From Mytilisepta virgata (taxonomy: Eukaryota; Mollusca; Bivalvia; Mytilida; Mytilidae): a stretch of DNA of 64,000 nt. The notes beneath the pieces were generated by a model, which was not told the DNA's origin, did not search any database, and saw only the letters and a list, made by a program, of their open reading frames with translations. Positions 43,037-53,509 of this stretch are shown piece by piece. The position numbers and the translations under genes are program-made. Position 1 is the first letter of the stretch. Each line of letters opens with the position of its first letter. Location of the stretch: contig CM051521.1 in NCBI GenBank assembly GCA_028015205.1, forward strand, positions 65,766,314 to 65,830,313, given 5' to 3'.

Positions 43037-44630
43037 GTCGAGCCTGCGACTTTTGTCGCGGAAGTGAGACTATAATAATCAGTCATGGTCTAAGATGTGA
43101 GATGGGACAATTCCACCCGAGGGTTCACATTTTGCAGTCAGAAACGAGGCTTGCCGAGTTTCTGATGATAGAAAATGTGAACCCGAGGGTGGAATTGTCC
43201 AGTCTCACATTTTTTACCATGACTGATTATTTTTCTCACATTTCTCGGCCGAATATTTAAAGAAATAATCATGGCCGCCATGACACGAAAATGCGCTCTA
43301 TTAAACTAGACAACCTAGTGGAAAATAAGTTACATATTTGAAAAGATCGTATGCGTTTTGACTTTAAAAAGATATCTTTTAGGTTGAGCTTCAGGGATTT
43401 TCAAATTGAAGCGATGTTAATTTCGACGTTGTCGTACCATTTGTGCGAAGTTGTGTGTTTTCTGACGTTCTAGCATTGTGACGTGATGTTTTTTTTGCAT
43501 TGTTACGTCAAGGTATGTCATGTGATGTGAGATGCATGAATCTCACACCGGTGTCTCACACGGAATATGACTGTCCCAAACACATAGAAATGTGAGAATA
43601 TAATAATCAGTCATGGTCTAAGATGTGAGATAGGACAATTCCACCCGAGGGTTCACATTTTCCAGTCAGAAACGAGGCTTGCCGAGTTTCTGATGATAGA
43701 AAATGTGAACCCGAGGGTGGAATTGTCCAGTCTCACATTTTTTACCATGACTGATTATTTTTCTCACATTTCTCGGTCGAATATTTAAAGAAATAAACAT
43801 GGCCGCCATGACACGAAAATGCGCTCTATTAAACTAGACAACCTAGTGCTAAATAAGTTACATATTTGAAAAGATCGTATGCATTTTGGTTTTGTACCAA
43901 AGGTACAAAACTTTAAAAAGATATCTTTTAGGTTGTGCTTCAGGTATTTTCAAATCGAAGCGATGTTAATTTCGACGTTGTCGTACCATTTGTGCGAAGT
44001 TGTGTGTTTTCTGACGTTCTAGCATTGTGACGTGACTTTTTTTTTTTTTGCATTGTTATGTCAAGGTAGGTCATGTGATGTGAGATGCATGAATCTCACA
44101 CTGGTGTCTCACACGGAATATAACTGTCCCAAACGCACAGAAATGTGAGAAATAGCGATCCTACATTCCGCCGTCGTCGGCGATCAAAAGATAGTATCCA
44201 ATGTAAACATTGAAATACTTTTTTTTTCGTATTTTACTTATACATGGACTTAGTTTTTCTCCCAGTTAACATTACATATGTATAGAGTCTGAACTTTTTA
44301 AAACTTTAATTACTTTCTTAAACCATCCTCGATTTTAACCAAACTTGGATAGAAGCTTGTTCATGGTCAAAAGATAGTATTCAGAGGAAAATTGTAAAAA
44401 AAATTCCCATTTTCCGTATAATACTTATAAATGGACTTAGTTTTTCTCCCAGTTAACATTACATACAGTCTGCAGTTAAAGTTATGAAAACGTTAATTGC
44501 TCTCTTAAACCATCCTGGTTTCTACCAAACTTGGACAGAAGCTTCTTAATGATCAATAAATAACATGTGGAGAAAAAATATGTACATTACACTGAAAACA
44601 TAGACAACAGCGAAATCAGGCGAGACACTG
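43037..44630 (+). mobile_element. Inserted element with GTCGAGCCTG / CAGGCGAGAC ends and 528 bp tandem duplication
   Basis: It interrupts the left arm of the inverted-repeat element at 42925-47886: the arm continues at 44641. The start GTCGAGCCTGCGAC with a TTTTGTCGCGG arm and the end CAGGCGAGAC (44617-44626) match family 2 motifs. Inside are two copies of a long unit (43071 and 43599 onward), then units with CTCCCAGTTAACATTACAT at about 44258 and 44446. There is no coding capacity. Confidence 0.68.
43071..44150 (+). repeat. Tandem duplication (528 and about 552 bp) containing long hairpins
   Basis: Both copies begin TATAATAATCAGTCATGG and end in AGAAATGTGAGAA-like sequence. In each, CAGTCATGGT...ACAATTCCACCCGAGGG...CAGAAAC pairs with GTTTCTG...CCCGAGGGTGGAATTGT...ACCATGACTG over about 140 bases. 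The second copy carries an extra 25 bp palindrome (TTTTGTACCAAAGGTACAAA) near 43890-43915. Confidence 0.85.
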
Positions 44631-44640
44631 AATTTTTAAC

Positions 44641-47600
44641 ATAACGTTTTTCTGATGTTTAACTGACCTATTTCATTAGCGGAATTGTGAATCAAGATGA
44701 TTCATCAATATTTTGTCCCTATCAAGTTCTTCATCATGTGTATTGGAAATCTTTTTCAGGGCCTATGTACTTCTTTCAAAAATAGAATGAATAAACTACA
44801 TTGTACTTCGGTTTGTTCTATTCTGCTTTTATGTATCTTCCTTCTGTTTATAGGAGCAATCAAGATTTGATACGCGTGCTGTCATTGGCTAATTGCTCTT
44901 CAATTATGGAGATAGGAAACAATTAGCCAATGAGAACGTGCGTATCAAATTTTGATGTGCTCCTATGAACAGGATCTTATATCTATATGAATAGAATCTT
45001 ATAACGTTTTCTAAGAACTTAAATTGAAATGTATAGACGTTAAGCGCGATGTTCGTACACATTAGGGTAACGTTACGTCGTCCGTCACAAGCGACGTTTT
45101 GCAATGATGAAAGTTAAATATGTTCTGCTTTTACACATTTCCACGTTAAAATAATAATTGAAATACCAAACTCGTACAAAATTTAATATACCTCAATGAA
45201 AATAACTTCGTTTCTCATTTTCGACGATCACCAATAACTTAAAACCATTTCATTAAGCTTTATCTCCTTCTGTTTTTTTCTAAATTAAGTACATAAACAA
45301 TATCCATCAAAAATAAAACCAAAAAAAAAAAACCTCCAAACAGATTTTTTTTTTAAATCTCACACTCTCCCTCCTTTTTTGAAATTTGTAAATGAAGTAA
45401 CAAACATTTCTACCAGCATAACTTTAATCATTTTACAAAACAGTATAATTACACTAACAATCACACATCCTTTAACATGGTTTAATAAGATTAATTACAG
45501 ATTAAGATAAATAATGTATAAAAACTAAACTGGATGAAAACACTTAATTTTTATAGATTTAAAAAAAAATAATACTTAATTCATTTGATTCAATGTACAA
45601 AATGGTTTAGATGAAGCAGAGCATTCATTCATCGAATAGAATAAACTTCAAAAATAATTCCAGATGTGACACGGTTTCTACAAATTAATGAAAAGTAAAG
45701 TCCCAATACCACATGTATTCGAGAAAAAAAAACTAATAACAAGTATCATTGTCAGTTTTTTATTTTTTTTTATATTTGGTCTTTTATTTCTTACGATGTA
45801 TTAAAACAAAGGGATTTTAAGAAACTTGTACGACGTCCGATTTAGACGTTATTTTAAGAAAATCGCCTCTGTGACATTTTTGTCACTATTTTTGAGAGGC
45901 ATATAATTTTCTTACTGTTCATGTTATGTTCATAAGTTTAGTTTTTAAATAAAGAAGACGAAAATAACATTTCATAACTGGATTTAAAATGTGTTTAAAC
46001 TAACCAAAGTTAACCCAGGAAAGAATATAAAAAGTTATTTGTCGCAGTGTTTTAAAAAAATCACAAGTGTGACATTTGATTCACACAAAATGAAAGTGTC
46101 ATGATTTTTCAATGATTGACTGAAAATATATGTCCATTGGAATTTTTTATCTGCTTGAAAATAACATTTGATAGATAAAGCGATTTTTAACCGACGGCCA
46201 GAAATTTGTCTTTTTTCACACAAGATTTAGGATGACTGAATCGCAAAAAGTTGCATGGGACAGGAATACTTTATGAACTTAAATGGGCTTATCTGTTTAT
46301 GACGTCATCATAACGTTACAAAAAGTTACGTCAGAAAATTTTTCCACTGTGGCAGCAATGTGGCAAAACGTTGGGGATATGCACCCAAAAATAAAAATAC
46401 AAGACCGACTTAAAGCTGAAATATTTTTGATAAATGTTACCTGGGACAGCAAACATTTTCCCGTAAATCTATCTTTAAATGCGCGTAATATTTATGTATA
46501 ACAGTTTATTAAAATTTAAACAAGTAAAATTGGCTGTCCTATTTAAGATCTACAAGAAAATATATATATTGGCATACATTTCTATATTTTCTTAAAATTC
46601 TGGACAGTTTTATAGCAGAACACGTTGTATGTCTTCAAAGGCATGAACATCGCGCGTAACGTCATACGATTTATTTGAGATATTGTGACATATTTTATGC
46701 GTTTTTATGGGATTCTTTTTACTCGCGCAATTGATAATACGTAGAACATATTTCCGGTCTTTAAGACTTTTCTCAAAAGGTTTTTGTTTATTGGCAGTTA
46801 TTTCTGACATTTAGTTTACCTTTAGACACTTCAGGTACAACAGTAACAATTGAAGTTGAGTATTACTGTTTATTGTTTCTTTCAAAACCGATTCATTTAT
46901 TTTAATATTTATTTCTGCTTCGAAATAATTATGAAATGTGATCTGTTCACGATCTTTTGGAACTCTTTATCACAAGAAAGCTTTTCATAACATACTGAGA
47001 GAGGGGAAATCAGTCTACATGTTTCCTGTTCATTTGACGATGTTGCCAAACGAGGCCTTGAATAATTTTCTTTGAAACAATATGGATTGGTAACCACCAC
47101 ACATTTTACTGATAAAGAAAACTTTCCTTACAATTTGTCGCAAATTTGAATATTTTAAGCCTGTTTTCACACCTAGTCCATATAACATAGAGTACACACT
47201 GTACGTCACTGAACAAATAAAATAATTTGTCGAGTTGCTTCTTGCATTTAACAGATTAACTTCCTGACAGCAGGCTAACTACAGCATAATTATTTCACCG
47301 CAAAATACGTATACCAGTAATTAGCAAGAATGTGAAATATATGTGGGTATATACTGCTTGCAAAATTATACCATATCACCAGAATCTACCAATCTGCATC
47401 TAATCTGCATCTATCTAACTTGTATTCATCGTATTACCGAAAGCTGTGTCGATTTTATTCCTGTTAAAATTGTTAAAAATAACTTGCTGACTGACCCCGA
47501 CCCACTTCAGCAAGTTTGATTCAGTAACTGCAAATAAACAATTCTTGCGTGGCCTTACATTTTACTTTAATTTATCAGTATTGTTTTCAGGCTTGAACTC

Positions 47601-47886
47601 TACTGGCGATTTCGTCAGTACGAAGCTTGTTGAAGTCGATATGCCCTGGAAAAGATTGCTTATACACCCGATGAGGAAACTTGTTAAGGACAAAATGTTA
47701 ATGAATCATCTTGATTAACAATTCCGCTAATGAAATAGGTCAGTTAAACATCAGGAAAACGTTATCTAAATAAAAATATTAAGGAGAAACCACATGACCT
47801 ATATTTGCCCCTCACATTTAGTTGCATACCTTGTATTGTATAGTAGTGTATGGGGCTGTTACTTGTATAAAACAAACGCCTGTGGT
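44641..47886. mobile_element. Inverted-repeat element body; right arm 47701-47886
   Basis: The block 44641-44707 (ATAACGTTTTTCTGATG...ATTAGCGGAATTGTGAATC) is found inverted at 47701-47765. The block 42925-43034 (GGCGTTTGTTTTATAC...CAGCCCCATACACTACTAT) is inverted at 47773-47886. The element therefore spans about 42905-47902 before the insertion at 43037. The interior 44980-47700 is AT-rich, with short ORFs that match no family I know; it may be a non-autonomous or decayed element. Confidence 0.65.
44844..44972. mobile_element. Hairpin MITE of 129 bp
   Basis: The left arm 44844-44895 (CTGTTTATAGGAGCA...CATTGGCTAATTG) and right arm 44920-44972 (CAATTAGCCAATG...TGCTCCTATGAACAG) are inverted repeats of about 52 bp with few mismatches, separated by 24 bp. 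No clear target duplication is seen. Confidence 0.75.
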
Positions 47887-47957
47887 ATTTAGGTAGGACC
47901 CAGGAGGGTGTATGTGTCCCATATCTACTTTTATTTTATCAACCTTACTACGTTTTT

Positions 47958-48645
47958 AGGTCGCCTCAACGAAGCTGGGCTAATGGAGTACTCCGGCGTC
48001 CAAGCGGGCGTGCCACAGACAGTTCTATTACTAGTTGACATAGGGTCATATATTTTGGCGTGCAGGTGCACGTTGAAAAGTCTGACCATGTGACATAAGA
48101 TGAAGGTCACATGACCCATATTACACGGTTCACTGGCTTTTAAGTTTTATGTCAAAAATCAGTTTTAACAAACAAAGTGACCTACAATCATATTACTTGG
48201 CGTGAGGATATATCTCTGGAAGTAACACAGATCCCGCCAAAATTAGGTCACTCGACTTAGGTTAGGTTTTACGTCCGAGTTCAACTCTGATACCAAGGGA
48301 CCTACAATCATATTACTTGGTGTCAGGGTGCATCTCTGGGACTAACGCAGCTTCCCACGAAAATTAGGTCACTCTGATCAACTTATCGCGCTTCATTGAC
48401 TTAGGTTTTACGTCCGAGTTCAGTTCTCCGATACCAAAGGACCTACCATCATATCATTTGGTGTCAGCGTGCATCTCGGGGAGTAACACAGCCTCCCAAC
48501 AAAATTACGTCACTCTGACCCACTTATCGCACTTCATTGACTTAGCTTAAGTTTTACGTCCGAAATCAGTTCTCCGATACCTTGCGATCTACAATCATAT
48601 TGGGGGAACGAGGCGAACTCTGTAATCGTAGATTTCTGGTTTTTA
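47958..48645 (+). repeat. Left arm of long inverted repeat, with about four 120-146 bp tandem units
   Basis: Landmarks, each found inverted at 58176-59110: AATGGAGTACTCCGGCGTCC, TACTAGTTGACATAGGGTCA, GTGCAGGTGCACGTTG, CTGACCATGTGACATAAGATG, ACTGGCTTTTAAGTTTTATG. Tandem units with CCTACAATCATATTACTTGG and GTTTTACGTCCGAGTTCA follow at about 48181, 48301, 48442 and 48588. The arm ends ATTGGGGGAACGAGGCGAAC...GATTTCTGG. Confidence 0.82.
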
Positions 48646-48790
48646 AAGAATTCAAACAATAATCCGGGTTTATAAAGTATTTTATGCCAAATATGGTACT
48701 GTTAAATCAATTGAATGTCTGGTATATAATCATTGTACATGTATCTATTATAAGAAATTATATGGATTTATTTTTCTTGGAAATATTATA

Positions 48791-48936
48791 GTGTTATTAA
48801 CTGGCTGTTTCTGTATTGGCACTGGTATAGATTCAAGGTTTGTTGTATTGGCCTCGAGACCCGTAGGGTCGAGCGCCAATAGAGCTGACCGAGAATCTAT
48901 ACCAGTGCCAATACAGAAACAGCCAGTTCATAACAC
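48791..48936. repeat. Nested inverted repeat (44 bp arms plus inner hairpin)
   Basis: The arms 48791-48834 and 48893-48936 (GTGTTATTAACTGGC...GGTATAGATTC and its complement) differ by one base. Between them TATTGGCCTCGAGACCC / GGGTCGAGCGCCAATA (48846-48880) forms a second hairpin with loop GTA. Confidence 0.85.
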
Positions 48937-48999
48937 TTTTATTAAATAATCCAACTTTTTCAATACAGACTTGTTCTGAATGCTGTATTACATACATCA

Positions 49000-49085
49000 A
49001 ATGTGAATATAGGGCTAATATTTCCAATACGGACTGGCAATGATGTGAATATAGGGCCAATATTTCCAATACGGACTGGCAATGA
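49000..49085 (+). repeat. Direct repeat of about 40 bp
   Basis: GTGAATATAGGGCTAATATT then TCCAATACGGACTGGCAATGA occurs twice in succession, with one base changed. Confidence 0.85.
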
Positions 49086-49249
49086 AACGACCGGAAGTGA
49101 AAAGGCTGTATTAGCCCTAGCGCTCGTACGGCCTTTTTCAGTATTGGACAGGGCCGAAAAGCAATATAGATCACGTGATTTATATGACCAGGACGACGTC
49201 ACCAGTATGACACATGCCGTTTTGGTAGTATTAGGGCTGCTTTAATCGT

Positions 49250-50960
49250 ATTATTTAATAAATACATGTACGTCCTTCAAGTTTTATAGTGGATATATCA
49301 AGGACCTTAAGATCTGCAATAGAACTTGCCTCTACTTCTGTGCTTCCACGTCATAAATCCATATGATTTCTTATAAGAATGCATCATAAGAAGTTTCAAT
49401 TACTTTAGCATAGCAGTTTTTGAAAATATTTCCCATATTTGGTCTTGTTTGTCTTCCCAAGGGATCAATACGTGCAAAAATTGTAAAATATTAGCTTGGA
49501 TATCTTAAAACTTTAAACACTCAAAGTACGGTAGACAGATATCATGTAAAGGCTGAAATTTTAATTTAGGCCATGGTGGAGAATAGAAAGAGACCACAAT
49601 ACTCTCCTCAAACTTTCTTTCAAAAGTATTGTGGATGTTAAATTAATGTTAATTAACTTTCTACATCAGGAATTTGAGCTCTTATTCATAATCTATTCTG
49701 TTTCTCTTATTTTCGTCAAAATAAAGGGGAAGAACGCGTACTTCCGTGCCTATATGTTGCTACTCCACTGTTATTGCGTTGCGCAACAGCACAGGAATTT
49801 TTGTGTTCGGTTTGTTTCTTATGGAGTATGCCATGGTTAATGGGTTAATAGTATAAATTTACTATATCTAATATTAGTATCTTTGGATTGTTATTTTGAT
49901 ACGAAAAAACAAAAATTACAGTAATTCTTAACAAGCATGAATTAGAATTAACTAGTAGAAATTTTAAAGCATTTTTATTTGACTTTTATTCAGCAATTCT
50001 ACTTTATTAACATACGGGTATGTATGTACATAATCCATGCACATATATCATGTCCACGTATGAACACATTTTTAGAGTTCCTTTTCAGTATATAGTATAG
50101 TTTTACAATAAAAAAAAACCCTTTTTTATTATTGAAATTTTCCCCCAGAACTATTGGTATTGAAGTTGTGATATAGGTTTTATTATAAATATGTCATTTT
50201 TTATATTCATATACACCTAAGACACATTGATAAAATATACAATATAAATACAAAATAATGCAAACATCCATGACACTAATCATGTAGCAGAAGTCCCAAA
50301 GAAATCATAAGTGGTAAGTAATTCAGGAAAACCAGTAAATAATCAACATGATTTCATATGTTCTTCAGATTCAAATTTATAACATTCTTCCCGATAAGGT
50401 TTTCAGGTAACACCCCAAACTAATACGAATTGATTCATTAAAACAGTTGCTTAGCTACATATTACAATATCATCAAAATACAGTTCCCATATCCGAACTT
50501 TGTTAATAATGATCTGAAGCTGACCCGTAGAGTTAAGTTTTACATTATTTTTTCCAATCATTTTTTATTGATCCATATTCCAGGAATGAACTTTTGGGTC
50601 TGTAAGGATTACACTGTCCGAAAACTAAACTTGATTTATGCAGTAGTATCAATTCTAAGCAAGGCAAATTTGAAATCTGTCACACAACTAATTCAACAAA
50701 TCTGTGTATGTTATTCAGATACCTAAATGTTTTGCATGACCTAACATGTTTCAGTTGACATTTCCATATAAAACCTCTGTCGACAATCAGCAAAAGTCAC
50801 TATAATAGGCTTCACATTTATTTACATTTTGAATATGTGCACATTTCTGGGATTTACGACTCATCACTTGTGCTTTAGACCTAGAATGTTGAAAACCAAA
50901 ACAATAATATAAAAATTTGAAGATAATATATATGCCAAAAAGACCTAAAGGGTAACGCTA
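49250..50960. other. AT-rich sequence, no recognised feature
   Basis: Apart from the dispersed block at 49385-49465 (inverted relative to 33770-33850) I see no repeats or coding sequence. Short ORFs are unlike any family I know. Confidence 0.5.
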
Positions 50961-52250
50961 AACCCTTTAAGGACAGTTATGCACGAGAGGCCTGGCTAAA
51001 GTTTAACGCGGCGCAGGCGACAATAGCTAGCAAATTGACGGCCCATTTTGAACGCTCGCCAGCTTGTTTAAAAGTTAAAAGCTTTCAACTCTTTGAACAC
51101 TAGCTAGCTATCGTTTTCAAAAATGATACCACACACACCCAAAAACCCAACGGATAACACACACACCTGATGTAAGCTAACAGCAAATGAAAGTAAAATT
51201 TAACAATCTGAATGACACGCACTTGGTACTAAGTATGTTGCTGTCCTGATTTCATGGCGGATAGATCTTTACCTAAAAAACATTTCTACCTCGTCAGTTT
51301 TCCTCTAAATGCTTTAGTTTTTGAGATACAAGACAACAACTACATTGCCCCTATATTCTGTTTTTAGCCATATCATTTCCTAAATGTTTATACGGGATAA
51401 ACTTTAACAAGGCATGGTTTACACTATAAACACTATAAACAGCAACATAGTACGAAGTGCATGTCATTCAGATTAATTTTATTATCGTTAGGATTTTGGG
51501 TGTGTGTGGTATCATTTTTGAAAATATGCTTTTTCGACAGTCAAACAAGCGTTTATCGTAAATTATTTGATTGTTTAAATCAATAGTAGAGGTGTTGAAT
51601 TAAAATATGCAAAATAAAAACTACTATAATTTTAACTTTTCCTAAATTTTGTTGTAAAAACATATGGAGTGTTTGTGTTACATTTTGTATGCGTCGTAAT
51701 TTTGGAACTGTTTCGAAGTGTTTGCAATGACTGCACGCTTTCTAGCAATAAAAATTGTGTATTTTAAAACTAGAGGTTATCTGATATTGAGTGCGCTTCC
51801 TCAGTAATTAATTTAGATTGATATAAACATGTAAATACCACTAATTAACTTTCAAGCGGATTGCTAGACTGTTACTTCCGATGTGCGTATATCCATTACG
51901 TGGTCTTGATTGTACCCCCCCCCCCCCCCCCCCGACATATGTGACTGATGCGGCCCCGATCTATATTAGATTGGGGCCACATCACTCACAGATGACATAT
52001 ATGTACTGTGTCTGCTGGCAAATTTATTATAGGCTGGCGAAAAGCTTTCGACCGTTGAAAGCATTTTGACAGCCAGGCTTTTAACGATAGCTGGCTATGG
52101 ATCAAAACGGGATTTCAACTTGACGCCTTTATCATCGGCTAGCTATTGTTTAACTTTCGTCATGCCGGGACTGTACTCCTTAGTTTTCACACTGAACGTT
52201 TACCTATAGCTAGCTGGCGACTGCTTGCGCAAACGAAGCTCTTGGCGATA
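50960..52250. mobile_element. Possible inverted-repeat element of about 1.3 kb
   Basis: TTTTCAAAAATGATACCACACAC (about 51112-51135) is inverted at about 51506-51530, and CTGAATGACACGCACTTGGT (about 51208) at about 51458-51478. Outer blocks with GCTAGCTATCG and AAAGCTTTC motifs near 51075-51117 and 52035-52095 are also related in inverted order. A C18 run lies at 51917-51934, with a GATGCGGCCCCGATCTA / TAGATTGGGGCCACATC hairpin after it. There are no coding sequences. Confidence 0.5.
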
Positions 52251-52429
52251 AAATGATTTTGACACCACTAAAATGTAACTTTCACTGAAGCATTGGTTAT
52301 AAATAAGTAAATTAAAAAGTTATGAGTCAGTCACAACTTATTTGGATGTGGGGTATTTTAAGTTAAACTGAGTTTCTCGCCTTGACCTTCTTGGTAGACA
52401 ATCAAACCTTATGTTTGACCCTGACGGTC

Positions 52430-53230
52430 AACCATGTTGGATACAACATCCGAACGTAGTTGAACATAGGACCCTATTCATTTAAAGATCTTCTTGTCTG
52501 AATTTGAACCAAAATTGGTAGCTATGGTCTTTAGATGGTTTTCTTTCAGCTTTGTGTATGATGGATCGGACAGTCAACAAAAATTATGACCAAATCCGAA
52601 TCTCGTTAGGTTAACATCGGACCATATGGGAAAATCCTTTAAAAATGTTCGTCTAAGACCAACTGGCCAATTGAAACCAAACTTTACAGCAATAGTCCTA
52701 TTTCAGAATTGTGTCCGATAACCTGGACTAAACTCAGATATCCGGCGCCACCAACCTTAGTTTAAGGGAAAAATCATTTAAAAATCTTTTCTGAAAGCAT
52801 TTATCGAATTGGAACCAAGATGGCAGCAATGGTCTTTTGATGGTCCTCTTTCAGAATAGTCTCTGATAAAATGACCCAACCAAGATGACCACTACAGATA
52901 TCTTCTTTTAACATAGGATCATGTGGGAAAATGCACTTTTAAACCCTTAAATTTACCATGAAACTATTGAAAAGTGAACTGAACTTAGCAACAATGATAT
53001 TTATCATATGACCAAGACTGTCAACTAAGATGGTCACCATAACATAGGCCTAGATGGGAAAATTTATATTTAAACCTAAAATCTACCCTGAAACCATTGA
53101 TCAAAAGGGGTTCGAGCTTGGCAACAGTGATATTTATCATACGGCCTAGATTGTCAACAAATGGCCACCAATGCTTAACATAGGACTTGGTGGGAAAATT
53201 CACTCCACAAAGTCTTTTGTGAAGCTTGAT
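52430..53230 (+). repeat. Degenerate family 1 tandem units
   Basis: Blocks TTGAACATAGGACCCTATTC, AAAGATCTTCTTGTCTGAA and TTCAGAATTGTGTCCGATAA recur about five times with strong decay. No intact termini are seen. Confidence 0.65.
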
Positions 53231-53250
53231 CCATATCAAACAAAAGTTGG

Positions 53251-53508
53251 GGGCCTCGGTGGCCGAGTGGTCTAGGTAGTTCGTCGTGACTACTAATGAT
53301 CACTAGTCTGTTCGAATCTCACCTGTGGCGGGGTGTGTTCGACTCCGATCTTAATTGATAAGGATTGCCAATTTTCCTACCAAAGGTCGGTGATTCTTTC
53401 CGGGTACTCCGGCTTCCTCCACCAATAAAAACTGACCGCCGCGAAATGGCCAAAATGTGCTGAAAACGGCGTAAAACCCCAACTAAACAAACAAACAAAT
53501 CAAACAAA
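53251..53508 (+). mobile_element. SINE, tRNA-headed, V-SINE/RUDI-like (copy 1)
   Basis: The head GGCCTCGGTGGCCGAGTGG with GTTCGAATCTCACC gives recognisable pol III A and B boxes (Ser/Leu-like tRNA layout). The central domain has TCCGGGTACTCCGGCTTCC, AATAAAAACTGACCGCCGCG and AAAACGGCGTAAAACCCC, the hallmark of V-SINE-type elements widespread in molluscs (from memory, RUDI). The tail is ACAAACAAACAAAT. Flanking ATCAAACAAAAGTT / ATCAAACAAATTTT (53234, 53499) is a likely target duplication of about 14 bp. Confidence 0.85.
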
Positions 53509-53509
53509 T

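Noticed and set aside
46035..46810. Candidate small proteins in the interior of the 42.9-47.9 kb element
   Set aside because: Three short ORFs on both strands show no motifs of transposases or known families, and base composition gives no coding bias. They may be chance ORFs.
48833..49245. Overlapping ORFs on both strands with repeated residues
   Set aside because: They follow from the nested inverted repeat and the 40 bp direct repeat in the DNA, not from a gene.
33770..49465. A single giant palindrome spanning 33.8-49.5 kb
   Set aside because: The inverted blocks at 33770-33850 and 49385-49465 match each other, but the DNA just inside them does not pair consistently; they are more simply dispersed copies of one repeat.
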